Assembly (NCBI GenBank): GCA_964479625.1
Contig: CAYZMS010000003.1
Location: forward strand, 124,001 to 188,000
Source: CAYZMS01 sp964479625
GTDB taxonomy: Bacteria > Bacteroidota > Bacteroidia > Chitinophagales > Saprospiraceae
Direction of reading: 5' to 3'
DNA length: 64,000 bases
A program made the position numbers and the translations under genes. Below the pieces are notes generated by a model. That model saw only the letters and a list, made by a program, of their open reading frames with translations, was not told where the DNA came from and did not search any database. Positions 43,629 to 51,800 of the stretch are shown piece by piece. Within the stretch, counting starts at the first letter, position 1. Every line of letters begins with the position of its first letter.

Positions 43629-44330
43629 TTAAGACATCATTCCCTCGTCGGCCAGGCTGCAATAGGCATGATCAGTAATGATGAGGTGATCCAGAACTGC
43701 TATGTCTAAGGTCGAACCTGCCTTCAGTAGTTTATGGGTTAAATTAATATCGGCCTTGCTGGGCATGAGGTTTCCGGAGGGGTGGTTGTGGGCCAGGATG
43801 ATCGCACAGGCAGAATTTTCCAGTGCTTTTCGAAAAACGATCTTGGCATCCACCACTGTACCGGCTACGCCGCCGGAACTGATCCGCTCTCTTCCGATCG
43901 CCCGGTTGGCACGATTGAGCATTAAAATCCAAAACTCTTCATGCTGCAGGTCCATCAGGGGCGGAGCGATCAACTGGTGGGCTTCCTTGCTGGACCGCAC
44001 CTGAGGCTTGTGCCGGATCTGTGTGATCTGCCGCCGCCGCCCCAATTCCAAAGCAGCTGCGATTCGAATGGCTTTTGCTTCTCCTACTCCCTTGAAATAG
44101 GTAAGCTCCTGAATACTGCATTTGCCAAGGGCATGTAAATCGTGTTCAATGGCCTGTAAAATACGTTGAGAAAGACTTACTGCCGTCTCTCCCTGGGATC
44201 CACAGCCCAATAGAATTGCCAGTAATTCTGCATCCGTAAGGGCTTTTTTCCCTCTTGCCAGTAATTTTTCACGGGGGCGATCCTCCACAGCCCATAAATT
44301 TATGGATAGTTTATTTTTTGAATATTGCAT
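43629..44330 (-). CDS. radC: RadC-family JAB-domain protein
   Basis: 233 residues from ATG 44330 (MQYSKNKLSINLWAVEDRPREKLL), the usual family start; a longer frame from 44381 adds 17 residues. A helix-hairpin-helix part (ELTYFKGVGEAKAIRIAAALELGRR) precedes a JAB1/MPN metalloprotease-like domain with HNHPSGNLMPSKADINLT as the metal motif. Once called DNA repair protein RadC, its real role is unclear; the motif suggests a hydrolase. CAAAAATA at 44492-44499 reads TATTTTTG on this strand and could be its -7 box. Confidence 0.88.
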   Translation of the reverse strand: MQYSKNKLSINLWAVEDRPREKLLARGKKALTDAELLAILLGCGSQGETAVSLSQRILQAIEHDLHALGKCSIQELTYFKGVGEAKAIRIAAALELGRRRQITQIRHKPQVRSSKEAHQLIAPPLMDLQHEEFWILMLNRANRAIGRERISSGGVAGTVVDAKIVFRKALENSACAIILAHNHPSGNLMPSKADINLTHKLLKAGSTLDIAVLDHLIITDHAYCSLADEGMMS

Positions 44331-44838
44331 TAAACCAGGGTTGAAATCATTAATAATCCTTGCCTTATCAGACAGATCCAAACAAGAGCAATAGCCTGCC
44401 TGGATGGACAGATCTGATCAGGAAAGGGAAAAACGATGCTGGTTTGGAAAAAAGATGGGAGGCCAAATAAATGGCAGTGCTTTGATAAAAACAAAAATAG
44501 GTGCATTTTAGCACTTTTGCAAGAGGTAGATAAAGAGATAGTTAAAACTGATTCCCCTTCGTTGCAACTGAAGGATGGAAAAAATCAAAGGTTAATGAAA
44601 ATTGCAAATTACCTTGTCTGAGTTTTCTTGTACCTTGGGGTGTAAACCTTGATTTCACAAAAACAGAGAAGATGGGCTGGGGGCAACTGGCTTTTCACCA
44701 TGCCAAAAGCGAACCACCTCCGTTGCTTAAGAGGATCGAAGGCAGTAATGAAGAAGGTTTATTGTTCCATCTCGGAAAGCTTACTGATTAAAGCGATTAG
44801 TGGCTGTTTACCTAACTTGGCAACGGCAGTTCTGGCGT
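44331..44838. other. Divergent intergenic region between radC and rnpA
   Basis: 508 bases. Short plus-strand frames here (44436-44621, 44649-44885) give no known product. The usual rnpA neighbour rpmH is not present. Candidate -7 boxes are TACCTTGG at 44632-44639 on the plus strand and TATTTTTG on the minus strand at 44499-44492. I see no RNA gene. Confidence 0.4.
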
Positions 44839-45225
44839 ATGAAAGGGGAAGATCAATTCAAAAAAGAAGAGCGGTTAAAGAGTAAAAAGGTCATAGATAG
44901 CCTTTTTAAAACGGGTCGGTCATTTGGTGTTTACCCTTTGCGACTGGTGTGGAACTCCCTGGACGAGGGGCCAGCAGCCTTTCCCGTGCAAGTCAGTATT
45001 TCTGTACCAAAGCGTAAATTCCCCAAGGCAGTGGATCGCAACCGCATCCGCCGGCAAGTTCGGGAAGCATGGCGATTGAATAAGAGCCGCTTGTACGATC
45101 AGCTCCCTGCACAACAGACCCCTTTTGCTTTCATGATCATTTACACGGGCAGGGAGGCGCTACCGTATTCCGATATAGAAAAGGCGACCCGAAAAATGAT
45201 CAAGTGGTTTTTGTCTTCTCTTTAG
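44839..45225 (+). CDS. rnpA: Ribonuclease P protein component
   Basis: 128 residues from ATG 44839 (MKGEDQFKKEERLKSKKVIDSLFKTG). An earlier ATG at 44800 adds 13 hydrophobic residues that do not fit. The RNR motif is intact: ISVPKRKFPKAVDRNRIRRQVREAWRLNK (about 61-89). It binds the RNase P RNA and helps mature tRNA 5' ends. rpmH is not next to it, unlike the order in many bacteria. Confidence 0.93.
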   Translation: MKGEDQFKKEERLKSKKVIDSLFKTGRSFGVYPLRLVWNSLDEGPAAFPVQVSISVPKRKFPKAVDRNRIRRQVREAWRLNKSRLYDQLPAQQTPFAFMIIYTGREALPYSDIEKATRKMIKWFLSSL

Positions 45226-45239
45226 GCTTTGAAGGGAAA

Positions 45240-46601
45240 TTAATCCTCTTTTTCTATAGGGTCTTCCATGATCGGATGTTGAGCTAAAAAGCCGGTATGG
45301 AAGTTACCGGCCCTGAATTCCACATTCCGCATAAGGCGTTGATGAAAAGGTACGGTTGTCTTCACCCCTTCAATAATGAACTCATCCAGTGCCCGTTCCA
45401 TCTTGGTAATACATTCCTCCCGTGTAGGCGCCCGGCAGATGAGTTTGGCGATCATAGAGTCGTAATTGGAAGGGATCTGGTATCCGGCATAGACATGGGT
45501 GTCGACCCTGACGCCATGCCCTTTGGAGCTATGAAAAGAATTGATGATTCCGGGGCTGGGACGAAAGTCTTTAAAGGGATCTTCGGCATTGATCCGGCAT
45601 TCAATAGCGTGCACTACCGGGTGGAAATCTTCCCTTAGAATGGGTTCTCCTGCAGCGATCCGTATCTGTTCCTTGATCAGGTCGTGGTCGAAGACCTCTT
45701 CTGTTACGGGGTGTTCTACCTGGATGCGCGTATTCATTTCCATAAAGTAGAAGTTCCGGTACTTATCGACCAGGAACTCCACAGTGCCCACTCCCTCGTA
45801 ATTGATCGCTTTACCAGCTTTAATAGCTGCTTCACCCATTTTTTCCCTCAGCTCCGGGGTCATAAAGGGAGAGGGACATTCTTCGACCAGTTTTTGGTGA
45901 CGGCGTTGGATAGAGCAGTCCCTTTCAGCCATATGGACTACTTTTCCGTGTTGGTCGCCAGCGATCTGGAATTCGATATGTCTGGGTTCTTCGATAAACT
46001 TTTCGATGTAGATGCCATCGTTCCCAAAAGCGGCCCGGGCTTCATTTCTGGCCATATTCCAGGCATCCTCGAAGTCTTCCTCTTTCCATACTATCCGCAT
46101 GCCTTTTCCGCCGCCGCCTGCGGTGGCTTTCAGGATGATCGGATAGCCTATGTCTTTTGCCAGTTTAAGCCCTGTTTTAAGGTCCTTGAGCAATCCTTCT
46201 GAGCCTGGAATAACCGGGACCTCTGCCTTGGTCATGGTTTCCTTTGCGGTGATCTTGTCCCCCATTCTTCGGATCTGATCCGGAGTGGGGCCAATAAACT
46301 TAATGCCATATTCGGTACAAACCTCTGCGAAGTCGGCGTTTTCCGCTAAAAACCCATAGCCTGGATGGACGGCATCTGCATTGGTGATCTCCACTGCAGC
46401 CATTATGCGGGGGATGCTCAGGTAGGAGTCGCTGGAAGGAGGGGCTCCGATACAAACCGCTTCATCGGCAAAGCGGACGTGCAGGCTTTCGCGATCGGCA
46501 GTAGAGTAAACAGCAACTGTTTTGATCCCCATTTCGCGACAGGTACGGATAATGCGCAGGGCGATCTCTCCCCGGTTGGCGATTAATATTTTTTCGAACA
46601 T
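45240..46601 (-). CDS. accC: Biotin carboxylase subunit of acetyl-CoA carboxylase
   Basis: 453 residues, full length. Carboxylates biotin on AccB with ATP and bicarbonate. ATP-grasp motifs KATAGGGGKGMRIV near 159-172 and FIEEPRHIEFQIAGDQHG near 203-220; family signature MNTRIQVEHPVTEEVFDHDLIKEQI near 288-312; N-terminal FEKILIANRGEIALRIIR. It lies 52 bp after accB in the order efp-accB-accC usual for Bacteroidetes. Confidence 0.96.
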   Translation of the reverse strand: MFEKILIANRGEIALRIIRTCREMGIKTVAVYSTADRESLHVRFADEAVCIGAPPSSDSYLSIPRIMAAVEITNADAVHPGYGFLAENADFAEVCTEYGIKFIGPTPDQIRRMGDKITAKETMTKAEVPVIPGSEGLLKDLKTGLKLAKDIGYPIILKATAGGGGKGMRIVWKEEDFEDAWNMARNEARAAFGNDGIYIEKFIEEPRHIEFQIAGDQHGKVVHMAERDCSIQRRHQKLVEECPSPFMTPELREKMGEAAIKAGKAINYEGVGTVEFLVDKYRNFYFMEMNTRIQVEHPVTEEVFDHDLIKEQIRIAAGEPILREDFHPVVHAIECRINAEDPFKDFRPSPGIINSFHSSKGHGVRVDTHVYAGYQIPSNYDSMIAKLICRAPTREECITKMERALDEFIIEGVKTTVPFHQRLMRNVEFRAGNFHTGFLAQHPIMEDPIEKED

Positions 46602-46653
46602 AATTGATCAGGCTTGGGAAACAATCAAAAAGCTGAACAGCCATCCGGGTCTA

Positions 46654-47193
46654 TTACTCTTTAGGGTCAACCAGGAAAAGGGGTTGTTCATATTCAACAG
46701 GGGAGGCATCCTCTACGAGCACTTTAACCACCTTTCCGGATACCTCCGATTCTATTTCATTAAACAGTTTCATAGCCTCTACAATACAAACCACATCCCC
46801 TTTGGCAATGGTGTCCCCTACCTTTACATAGGCGGGCTTCTCCGGGGAAGGAGACCTGTAGAATGTACCGACGATGGGCGAGGTTACCTTAAGGTAGCGG
46901 CTGTCATCATCCCCCCCATTGGCTTCTCCTCCTGCATTTTCGGAAGGTGACAGTTGCTGTGGTGTTGGGGCTCCAGCTTTAGCGGGCGTACCGGAGGCTG
47001 GTGCAGGAGCAGCGGGCACAGCAGGAGGGATGACTGCAGGTGCAGGGGAGAGCGTTTGAATGGTCTGGGTACGATTCTTTTCATAATGTTTAGTACGCAC
47101 CTGTAATTCAAAATCCGCTTCCCGCAATTTGAATTCGGATAATTCCAGCTTGGTAATGAGCTTGAGTAGGTCTTGGATTTCTTTTATGGTCAT
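46654..47193 (-). CDS. accB: Biotin carboxyl carrier protein
   Basis: 179 residues. N-terminal helix region, then a Pro/Ala-rich linker (about 45-85, APAVIPPAVPAAPAPASG), then the biotinyl domain with VCIVEAMKLFNEIESEVSG; the Lys of EAMKL is biotinylated. Carries carboxyl-biotin between AccC and the carboxyltransferase. The start MTIKEIQDLLKLIT matches the family. Confidence 0.94.
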   Translation of the reverse strand: MTIKEIQDLLKLITKLELSEFKLREADFELQVRTKHYEKNRTQTIQTLSPAPAVIPPAVPAAPAPASGTPAKAGAPTPQQLSPSENAGGEANGGDDDSRYLKVTSPIVGTFYRSPSPEKPAYVKVGDTIAKGDVVCIVEAMKLFNEIESEVSGKVVKVLVEDASPVEYEQPLFLVDPKE

Positions 47194-47242
47194 GATCTCA
47201 GGTTAATTCTGGTAAGGGTTGAAGGTGACTTCCTAAGTGGGG

Positions 47243-47809
47243 TTAATCCTTCACGCGTTCCATATAACTGCCGCTGGCCGTGTCGATCTTGATCCGGTCT
47301 CCCTGGTTTACGAACAAGGGCACCCGCACTTCTGCCCCTGTTTCTATGGTGGCCGGCTTGAGGGTATTGGTAGCAGTATCGCCTTTTACCCCGGGTTCGG
47401 TGTAAGTAATTTCCATAGTAACGTATTGCGGCATCTCCAAGGTAAGGGGGCTGTCATCAGAGGTATTGAACAGGATGTCCACCTGTTCGCCCTCTTTTAA
47501 AAAGCCGGGATTATCCACCATAGCTTCAGCTATCCGTACTTGATCATAGGTCTCATTATCCATAAAGTGGAAACCCATTTCATCGGAGTAGAGGTATTGG
47601 AATTTACGCCGCTCGATGCGTACCTCGTCAATTTTATGCCCGGCCGGGAAAGTATGGTCTAACACCCTTCCGGTAGTCATACTTTTGAGTTTGGTTCGAA
47701 CAAAGGCGGCTCCTTTCCCTGGTTTTACGTGTTGAAACTCCACCACCTGGAAAATGTCGTGGTTATGGTTGATGCACAATCCGTTTCGAATATCAGAAGT
47801 AGAAGCCAT
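47243..47809 (-). CDS. efp: Translation elongation factor P
   Basis: 188 residues, three-barrel EF-P. KOW-like N-terminus (GLCINHNHDIFQVVEFQHVKPGKGAAFVRTKLK). At the modified loop position the sequence reads KPGKGAA, with Lys at the usual residue near 33, so a lysine-dependent modification is possible. The C-terminal signature VNQGDRIKIDTASGSYMERV is intact. It relieves ribosome stalling at polyproline. Just upstream of accB in the same direction. Confidence 0.95.
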   Translation of the reverse strand: MASTSDIRNGLCINHNHDIFQVVEFQHVKPGKGAAFVRTKLKSMTTGRVLDHTFPAGHKIDEVRIERRKFQYLYSDEMGFHFMDNETYDQVRIAEAMVDNPGFLKEGEQVDILFNTSDDSPLTLEMPQYVTMEITYTEPGVKGDTATNTLKPATIETGAEVRVPLFVNQGDRIKIDTASGSYMERVKD

Positions 47810-47918
47810 TGGAATCGGTTATTTCCTTAAGAAGTTGTGAGAATTTGATGAATCAATGGACCAGGACCGGGGTAACCGGAACCCTGAAAATTCGCGAATT
47901 ACGATTTCAGGAATAGGC

Positions 47919-47926
47919 CAAAGATA
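47919..47926 (-). promoter_or_regulatory. -7 box TATCTTTG upstream of efp-accB-accC
   Basis: Read on the minus strand this is TATCTTTG, an exact TAnnTTTG match, 110 bases before the efp start and in the 142-bp gap after fabH. It would give efp-accB-accC a promoter separate from fabH. Confidence 0.45.
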
Positions 47927-47951
47927 GGAAAAAAAGATGCTCTGGCAATCC

Positions 47952-48956
47952 CTAGGCATTTTCTCCATTCAGCGCCCAACGAACATAAATAGCCCCCCAG
48001 GTAAAGCCTCCTCCGAATGCTGTTAAAATGAGGTTGTCTCCTTTTTTTAGCTGGTTTTCCCATTCCCAAAGGCAAAGGGGGATGGTAGCTGCAGTTGTAT
48101 TGCCATATTTATGAATATTGACCATGATGCGATCCATGGGGAAATCCGCCATTTTTGCCACGGTTTCAATAATGCGTTTATTAGCCTGGTGTGGAACCAG
48201 CCAGTTTACATCATCTGTGCTCAGGTCATTGCGTTCCATAACCTTTAATACGACATCCGACATACCGGAAACGGCGGCTTTAAACACGGGCCGCCCATTC
48301 TGTTTGATGAAGTGCTCCTTGGCGATCAACGTTTCGATCGAGGCCGGATGCCGGGAGCCACCGGCTTTTTGGTAGAGGTATTGGGCACCGCTCCCATCTG
48401 ATTTGAGGACCTGGTCAATAATGCCATTGGGCCCCTCAGTGGGTTCAAGAAGGATCGCTCCGGCTCCGTCTCCAAAGAGGACACAGGTGGTGCGATCGGT
48501 ATAATCGACAATGGATGACATCTTATCTGCTCCTACAACGATCACCTTTTTATGAGCTCCGGATTCGATAAAGCGTGCTCCGGTGGTCAGGGCAAACAAA
48601 AAGCCGGAACAGGCAGCGCTGAGATCGAAAGAAAAGGCATTGGTCATACCGGTTGCATGGGCAATCAAGGTGGCGGTATCCGGAAAAAGCATATCTGGGG
48701 TAACGGTGGCACAAATGACCAACTCCACCTCTTTTGGGTTCGTATCGGTCTTTTCCAGTAAGCCCTTTACGGCTTCAATACCAAGGTGAGAAGCGCCCTT
48801 TCCTTCTCCCTTTAAAAGGTGCCTTTCCTGGATACCGGTACGGCTGGTGATCCACTCATCATTGGTATCTACCATCGTTTCCAGTTCCTTGTTGGTGAGT
48901 ACATAATCCGGTACCCACCCTTGTATGCCGGTAATGGCTGCACGCGTTGTAGACAT
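47952..48956 (-). CDS. fabH: 3-oxoacyl-ACP synthase III
   Basis: 334 residues. Starts type II fatty acid synthesis by condensing acyl-CoA with malonyl-ACP. Catalytic triad regions: Cys in SAACSGFLFALTTG near 112, His in VPHQANKRIIE near 253, Asn in KYGNTTAATIPLCLWEW near 283. N-terminal AAITGIQGWVPDYVLTNKELE and TSRTGIQERH fit. It lies upstream of efp-accB-accC in one direction, so the lipid-synthesis genes cluster here. Confidence 0.94.
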   Translation of the reverse strand: MSTTRAAITGIQGWVPDYVLTNKELETMVDTNDEWITSRTGIQERHLLKGEGKGASHLGIEAVKGLLEKTDTNPKEVELVICATVTPDMLFPDTATLIAHATGMTNAFSFDLSAACSGFLFALTTGARFIESGAHKKVIVVGADKMSSIVDYTDRTTCVLFGDGAGAILLEPTEGPNGIIDQVLKSDGSGAQYLYQKAGGSRHPASIETLIAKEHFIKQNGRPVFKAAVSGMSDVVLKVMERNDLSTDDVNWLVPHQANKRIIETVAKMADFPMDRIMVNIHKYGNTTAATIPLCLWEWENQLKKGDNLILTAFGGGFTWGAIYVRWALNGENA

Positions 48957-49079
48957 AATTTCGAAAGCGAATTTTGTTCAAGCTATTCGCGAACGATAAG
49001 CCAGCAGGCGATCGTTCGAAGAAAGGCTTCGTTTTTGAGGCCTCGGATACACAAGGTATTAAAATTTACCATTCCTGAA

Positions 49080-50570
49080 TTATTCCTCTACTTCATATTC
49101 TCTGTAGGAAATGGCAAGCAAACCAATGAAGGTCAATAACCCATTGAGGGCTATGATCATAAATCCAAATTGAAAGCCATACAGGAATTCCTCAGAATAT
49201 TTGTTGATGAAAAAGGATAGCACCGGCGAGGCCAGGCATACGATCAAAACATAGCGATCCCTGATCCTTAACCTGGTAAATAAGCCAAAGGCAAATAGCC
49301 CAAGCAGCGGCCCGTAGGTATAACCCGCCCAAATAAATAATTCCTGGATGACGGCCTGGTCATTGATCTTTCGAAACAACATGATCACAAAAAATAACAG
49401 AATGGAGAACCCCACATGCACCCAAAATCGCAAGCGGCGCTCTTCCTCAGCTGGACGATCCTTACTTTCGAATTCCAAAAAATCTACACAGAAGGACGTG
49501 GTCAGAGCTGTCAGGGCAGAGTCAGCACTGGAGTAGGCGGCAGCGATCAACCCTAAAATGAAGATAATCCCCACAAAGGCAGGTAAGTGCTGCAAGGCTA
49601 CCATGGGGAACAGAAGATCCGTTTGATCGGGAACTGCAAGGCCAATTTGTGCGGCATATATATAAAGTAAAGCACCAAGAGAAAGGAAAAGTAAATTGGC
49701 GAATACCAGGATGATGCTGAAGGTGAACATGTTCTTTTGGGCATCCCGTAATGACCTGCAACTGAGATTCTTTTGCATCATGTCTTGATCCAGTCCGGTC
49801 ATGGTAATGGTGATGAGGGCACCACTGAGGAATTGTTTGAAAAAATTGTTTGGATCACTCCATCCTCCTTCAAAATAAAAGACCTTGCTATAGGGCGAAA
49901 TCCGAATGGCCTCTACAATCCCACCCGGCTTGAGATCCAATGCCTGGCCGATGGCGATGATGGTCAGGACAACAGAAAGTAACATGAAAAAAGTTTGGAG
50001 TATATCCGTCCAGATAATGGTATTTAAGCCGCCGCGAAAGGTATACAGCCAGATAAGTGCAATGGTGGTGATGACCGTCGCCCAAAAGGGAAACCCGAAG
50101 GGCCCCAGAACAAACTCATACAAAACAATAGCTACTAAAAAAAGCCGAAAGGCGGCTCCAATGGTTCTGGAGAGTAGGAAATAACCAGCTCCAATCTTAT
50201 AAGAGAAAAAACCGAAGCGCTCCCTCAGGTAGCCGTAGATGGAGGTTAGGTTCATTCGATAGTACAGGGGTAAAAGGATCGTTGCGATGAACAAATACCC
50301 CAGTAGATAGCCAAAAACTAATTGCAAATAGGAAAAGGCCGTATTGGCGCCGTCCGCTCCCACTGTACCCGGCACAGAAATAAAGGTAACCCCGCTCAGC
50401 GTGGCTCCGATCATACCAAATGCTACTACCAGCCAGGGAGATTGTCTGCCTGCAAGGAAAAAACGGAGGTTGCCGGACTTCTTACCCGTGAAATAAGAAA
50501 TGAGAATTAAGGCAATAAAATAAAGGGCTATCGCGCCCAAAATGACCCCAGGTGTCAATGTATTATTCAT
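49080..50570 (-). CDS. Sodium:solute symporter family protein
   Basis: 496 residues with about 13 transmembrane helices. SSS family landmarks: FLAGRQSPWLVVAFGMIGATLSGVTFISVPG, GYFLLSRTIGAAFRLFLVAIVLYEFVLGPFG, TGLDQDMMQKNLSCRS and LGLIAAAYSSADSALTALTTSFCVDFLE. Sodium-coupled uptake of a sugar, amino acid, or acid; the substrate is not evident. Divergent from the FKBP gene, sharing a palindromic promoter at 50593-50611. Confidence 0.9.
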   Translation of the reverse strand: MNNTLTPGVILGAIALYFIALILISYFTGKKSGNLRFFLAGRQSPWLVVAFGMIGATLSGVTFISVPGTVGADGANTAFSYLQLVFGYLLGYLFIATILLPLYYRMNLTSIYGYLRERFGFFSYKIGAGYFLLSRTIGAAFRLFLVAIVLYEFVLGPFGFPFWATVITTIALIWLYTFRGGLNTIIWTDILQTFFMLLSVVLTIIAIGQALDLKPGGIVEAIRISPYSKVFYFEGGWSDPNNFFKQFLSGALITITMTGLDQDMMQKNLSCRSLRDAQKNMFTFSIILVFANLLFLSLGALLYIYAAQIGLAVPDQTDLLFPMVALQHLPAFVGIIFILGLIAAAYSSADSALTALTTSFCVDFLEFESKDRPAEEERRLRFWVHVGFSILLFFVIMLFRKINDQAVIQELFIWAGYTYGPLLGLFAFGLFTRLRIRDRYVLIVCLASPVLSFFINKYSEEFLYGFQFGFMIIALNGLLTFIGLLAISYREYEVEE

Positions 50571-50592
50571 AAGTTTTCCCGCTCTCTGGTGG

Positions 50593-50611
50593 GCAAAGAT
50601 AGTATCTTTGC
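50593..50611. promoter_or_regulatory. Back-to-back divergent -7 boxes forming a 19-bp palindrome
   Basis: GCAAAGATAGTATCTTTGC is palindromic around a central G. It holds TATCTTTG on the plus strand (50603-50610) and the same on the minus strand (50601-50594). The plus box ends five bases before the FKBP ATG, the minus box is 23 bases before the symporter ATG. Either two divergent -7 boxes or one operator. Confidence 0.5.
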
Positions 50612-50615
50612 TTGC

Positions 50616-51185
50616 ATGGAAAAATGGATTCTTTTTTCAATACTTTTTTTTGCCTTATCCTGCAGTCCCTCGCCATCGGAGCAGGATGCGGAGATGGAAA
50701 ACGAACTGCCGACCCCGCCAGTTGATGAGGACGCCCTTACCCTACGGATGATTCAGTACCTGATCACCAGTCCTAAAACGGAGGCCGAGCGTCAGCAAAA
50801 CCAGATCGTTAATTATGCACTGGACCAGTTGTGGGACCTAAAATTGACCCCTTCGGGTTTGTTTTATCAAATTTTGGAAGAAGGGGAGGGGGCGGCCTTG
50901 CAATGGGGAGACCGTGTAAAGGTAGACTATGAAGGGCGCTTTTTGAATGGAGATATTTTCGATTCCTCCTATCAGCGTGGCCAACCCATCACCTTTTATA
51001 TCGGAAACATGGTCCATGGTTGGAACGAAGGCCTGCAATTGTTAAAACCCGGGGCAAAAGCCCGGCTGGTATTGCCTGCTAAACTCGGCTATGGGGATAA
51101 GGGGTTGAAGAATGCAAAGGGAAAATACCTCGTGCCGCCCGAGCAGGTGTTGATCTTTGAACTAGAAGTGCTTGAACAATTGTAA
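50616..51185 (+). CDS. FKBP-type peptidyl-prolyl isomerase, lipoprotein
   Basis: 189 residues from ATG 50616 (MEKWILFSILFFALSC, lipobox Cys near 16); an earlier ATG at 50589 would sit before the -7 box and precede the signal. The FKBP domain at about 85-187 has GDRVKVDYEGRFLNGDIFDSS, ITFYIGNMVHGWNEGLQLLKPGAKARLVLPAKLGYGD and VPPEQVLIFELEVLE. Folds proline-limited proteins in the periplasm. Confidence 0.9.
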   Translation: MEKWILFSILFFALSCSPSPSEQDAEMENELPTPPVDEDALTLRMIQYLITSPKTEAERQQNQIVNYALDQLWDLKLTPSGLFYQILEEGEGAALQWGDRVKVDYEGRFLNGDIFDSSYQRGQPITFYIGNMVHGWNEGLQLLKPGAKARLVLPAKLGYGDKGLKNAKGKYLVPPEQVLIFELEVLEQL

Positions 51186-51248
51186 TAAGCCTGCCTCAAA
51201 GCGCCGGAATCGCCTTGAGAAGCCTTTTCGAACTCCCTTCCGTATCGA

Positions 51249-51728
51249 TTACTTTTTTTTCGGATTTCGAAACAATAGGGGAAGCAGCATAAATAAGCCA
51301 GCCATGATCGACATGTCAGCCACATTGAAAATCCCTGTCCGAAGACTGCCCATCCCTACATTCAAAAAATCCACTACGTAGCCATCCATAATCCGGTCGA
51401 AAACATTGGAGGCCCCACCTGCAAAGATCAGGCTGAAGGCAATGACCTGCCAGGTGTCCATATCTTTGCTGAATAGCACCAGATAAAGAACATAAAGTAA
51501 GACCAATACAGGCAAGACGGAGAGCAGGATAAAACGCAATTCGTCATTTAATCCGGAACCAAGGCTGAGAAAGGCACCATCGTTTTGGGCAAAGGTAATG
51601 CGCAGCATATCATTAAGATAAGACTGCCTGCCCTGGCCCTGCAGATTATTGACGGCCCAGATCTTAGTCCACCGGTCCATGCCTATGGAAATGCCTAATG
51701 TGAGGAGAACGATTAATATTCGATTCAT
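51249..51728 (-). CDS. lspA: Lipoprotein signal peptidase
   Basis: 159 residues from ATG 51728 (MNRILIVLLTLGISIGMDRWTKIW). A longer frame from 51755 would begin inside the -7 box. Removes prolipoprotein signal peptides at the inner membrane. Four helices; the Asp pair is in FAGGASNVFDRIMDGYVVDFLNVG, with DRWTKIWAV at the first helix. This pairs with the many lipoproteins in the window. Confidence 0.92.
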   Translation of the reverse strand: MNRILIVLLTLGISIGMDRWTKIWAVNNLQGQGRQSYLNDMLRITFAQNDGAFLSLGSGLNDELRFILLSVLPVLVLLYVLYLVLFSKDMDTWQVIAFSLIFAGGASNVFDRIMDGYVVDFLNVGMGSLRTGIFNVADMSIMAGLFMLLPLLFRNPKKK

Positions 51729-51752
51729 TTGCGATTTTGATTCGTTTGGCGG

Positions 51753-51760
51753 CAAAGCTA
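51753..51760 (-). promoter_or_regulatory. -7 box TAGCTTTG of lspA
   Basis: On the minus strand this reads TAGCTTTG, an exact TAnnTTTG match, 24 bases before the chosen lspA ATG. It supports ATG 51728 over the longer start. A plus-strand box for the next gene lies 20 bases away. Confidence 0.5.
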
Positions 51761-51779
51761 TAAAATTGCTGGAAAATCA

Positions 51780-51787
51780 TACTTTTG
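51780..51787 (+). promoter_or_regulatory. -7 box TACTTTTG of the DUF819 gene
   Basis: Exact TAnnTTTG match ending 13 bases before the ATG at 51801, so the leader would be short. It is divergent from the lspA box at 51753-51760. Confidence 0.45.
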
Positions 51788-51800
51788 ATAAAATGCCTTA

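Noticed and set aside
44436..44885. Short plus-strand ORFs before rnpA, checked as rpmH
   Set aside because: None encodes the basic L34 sequence; the peptides have no known family.
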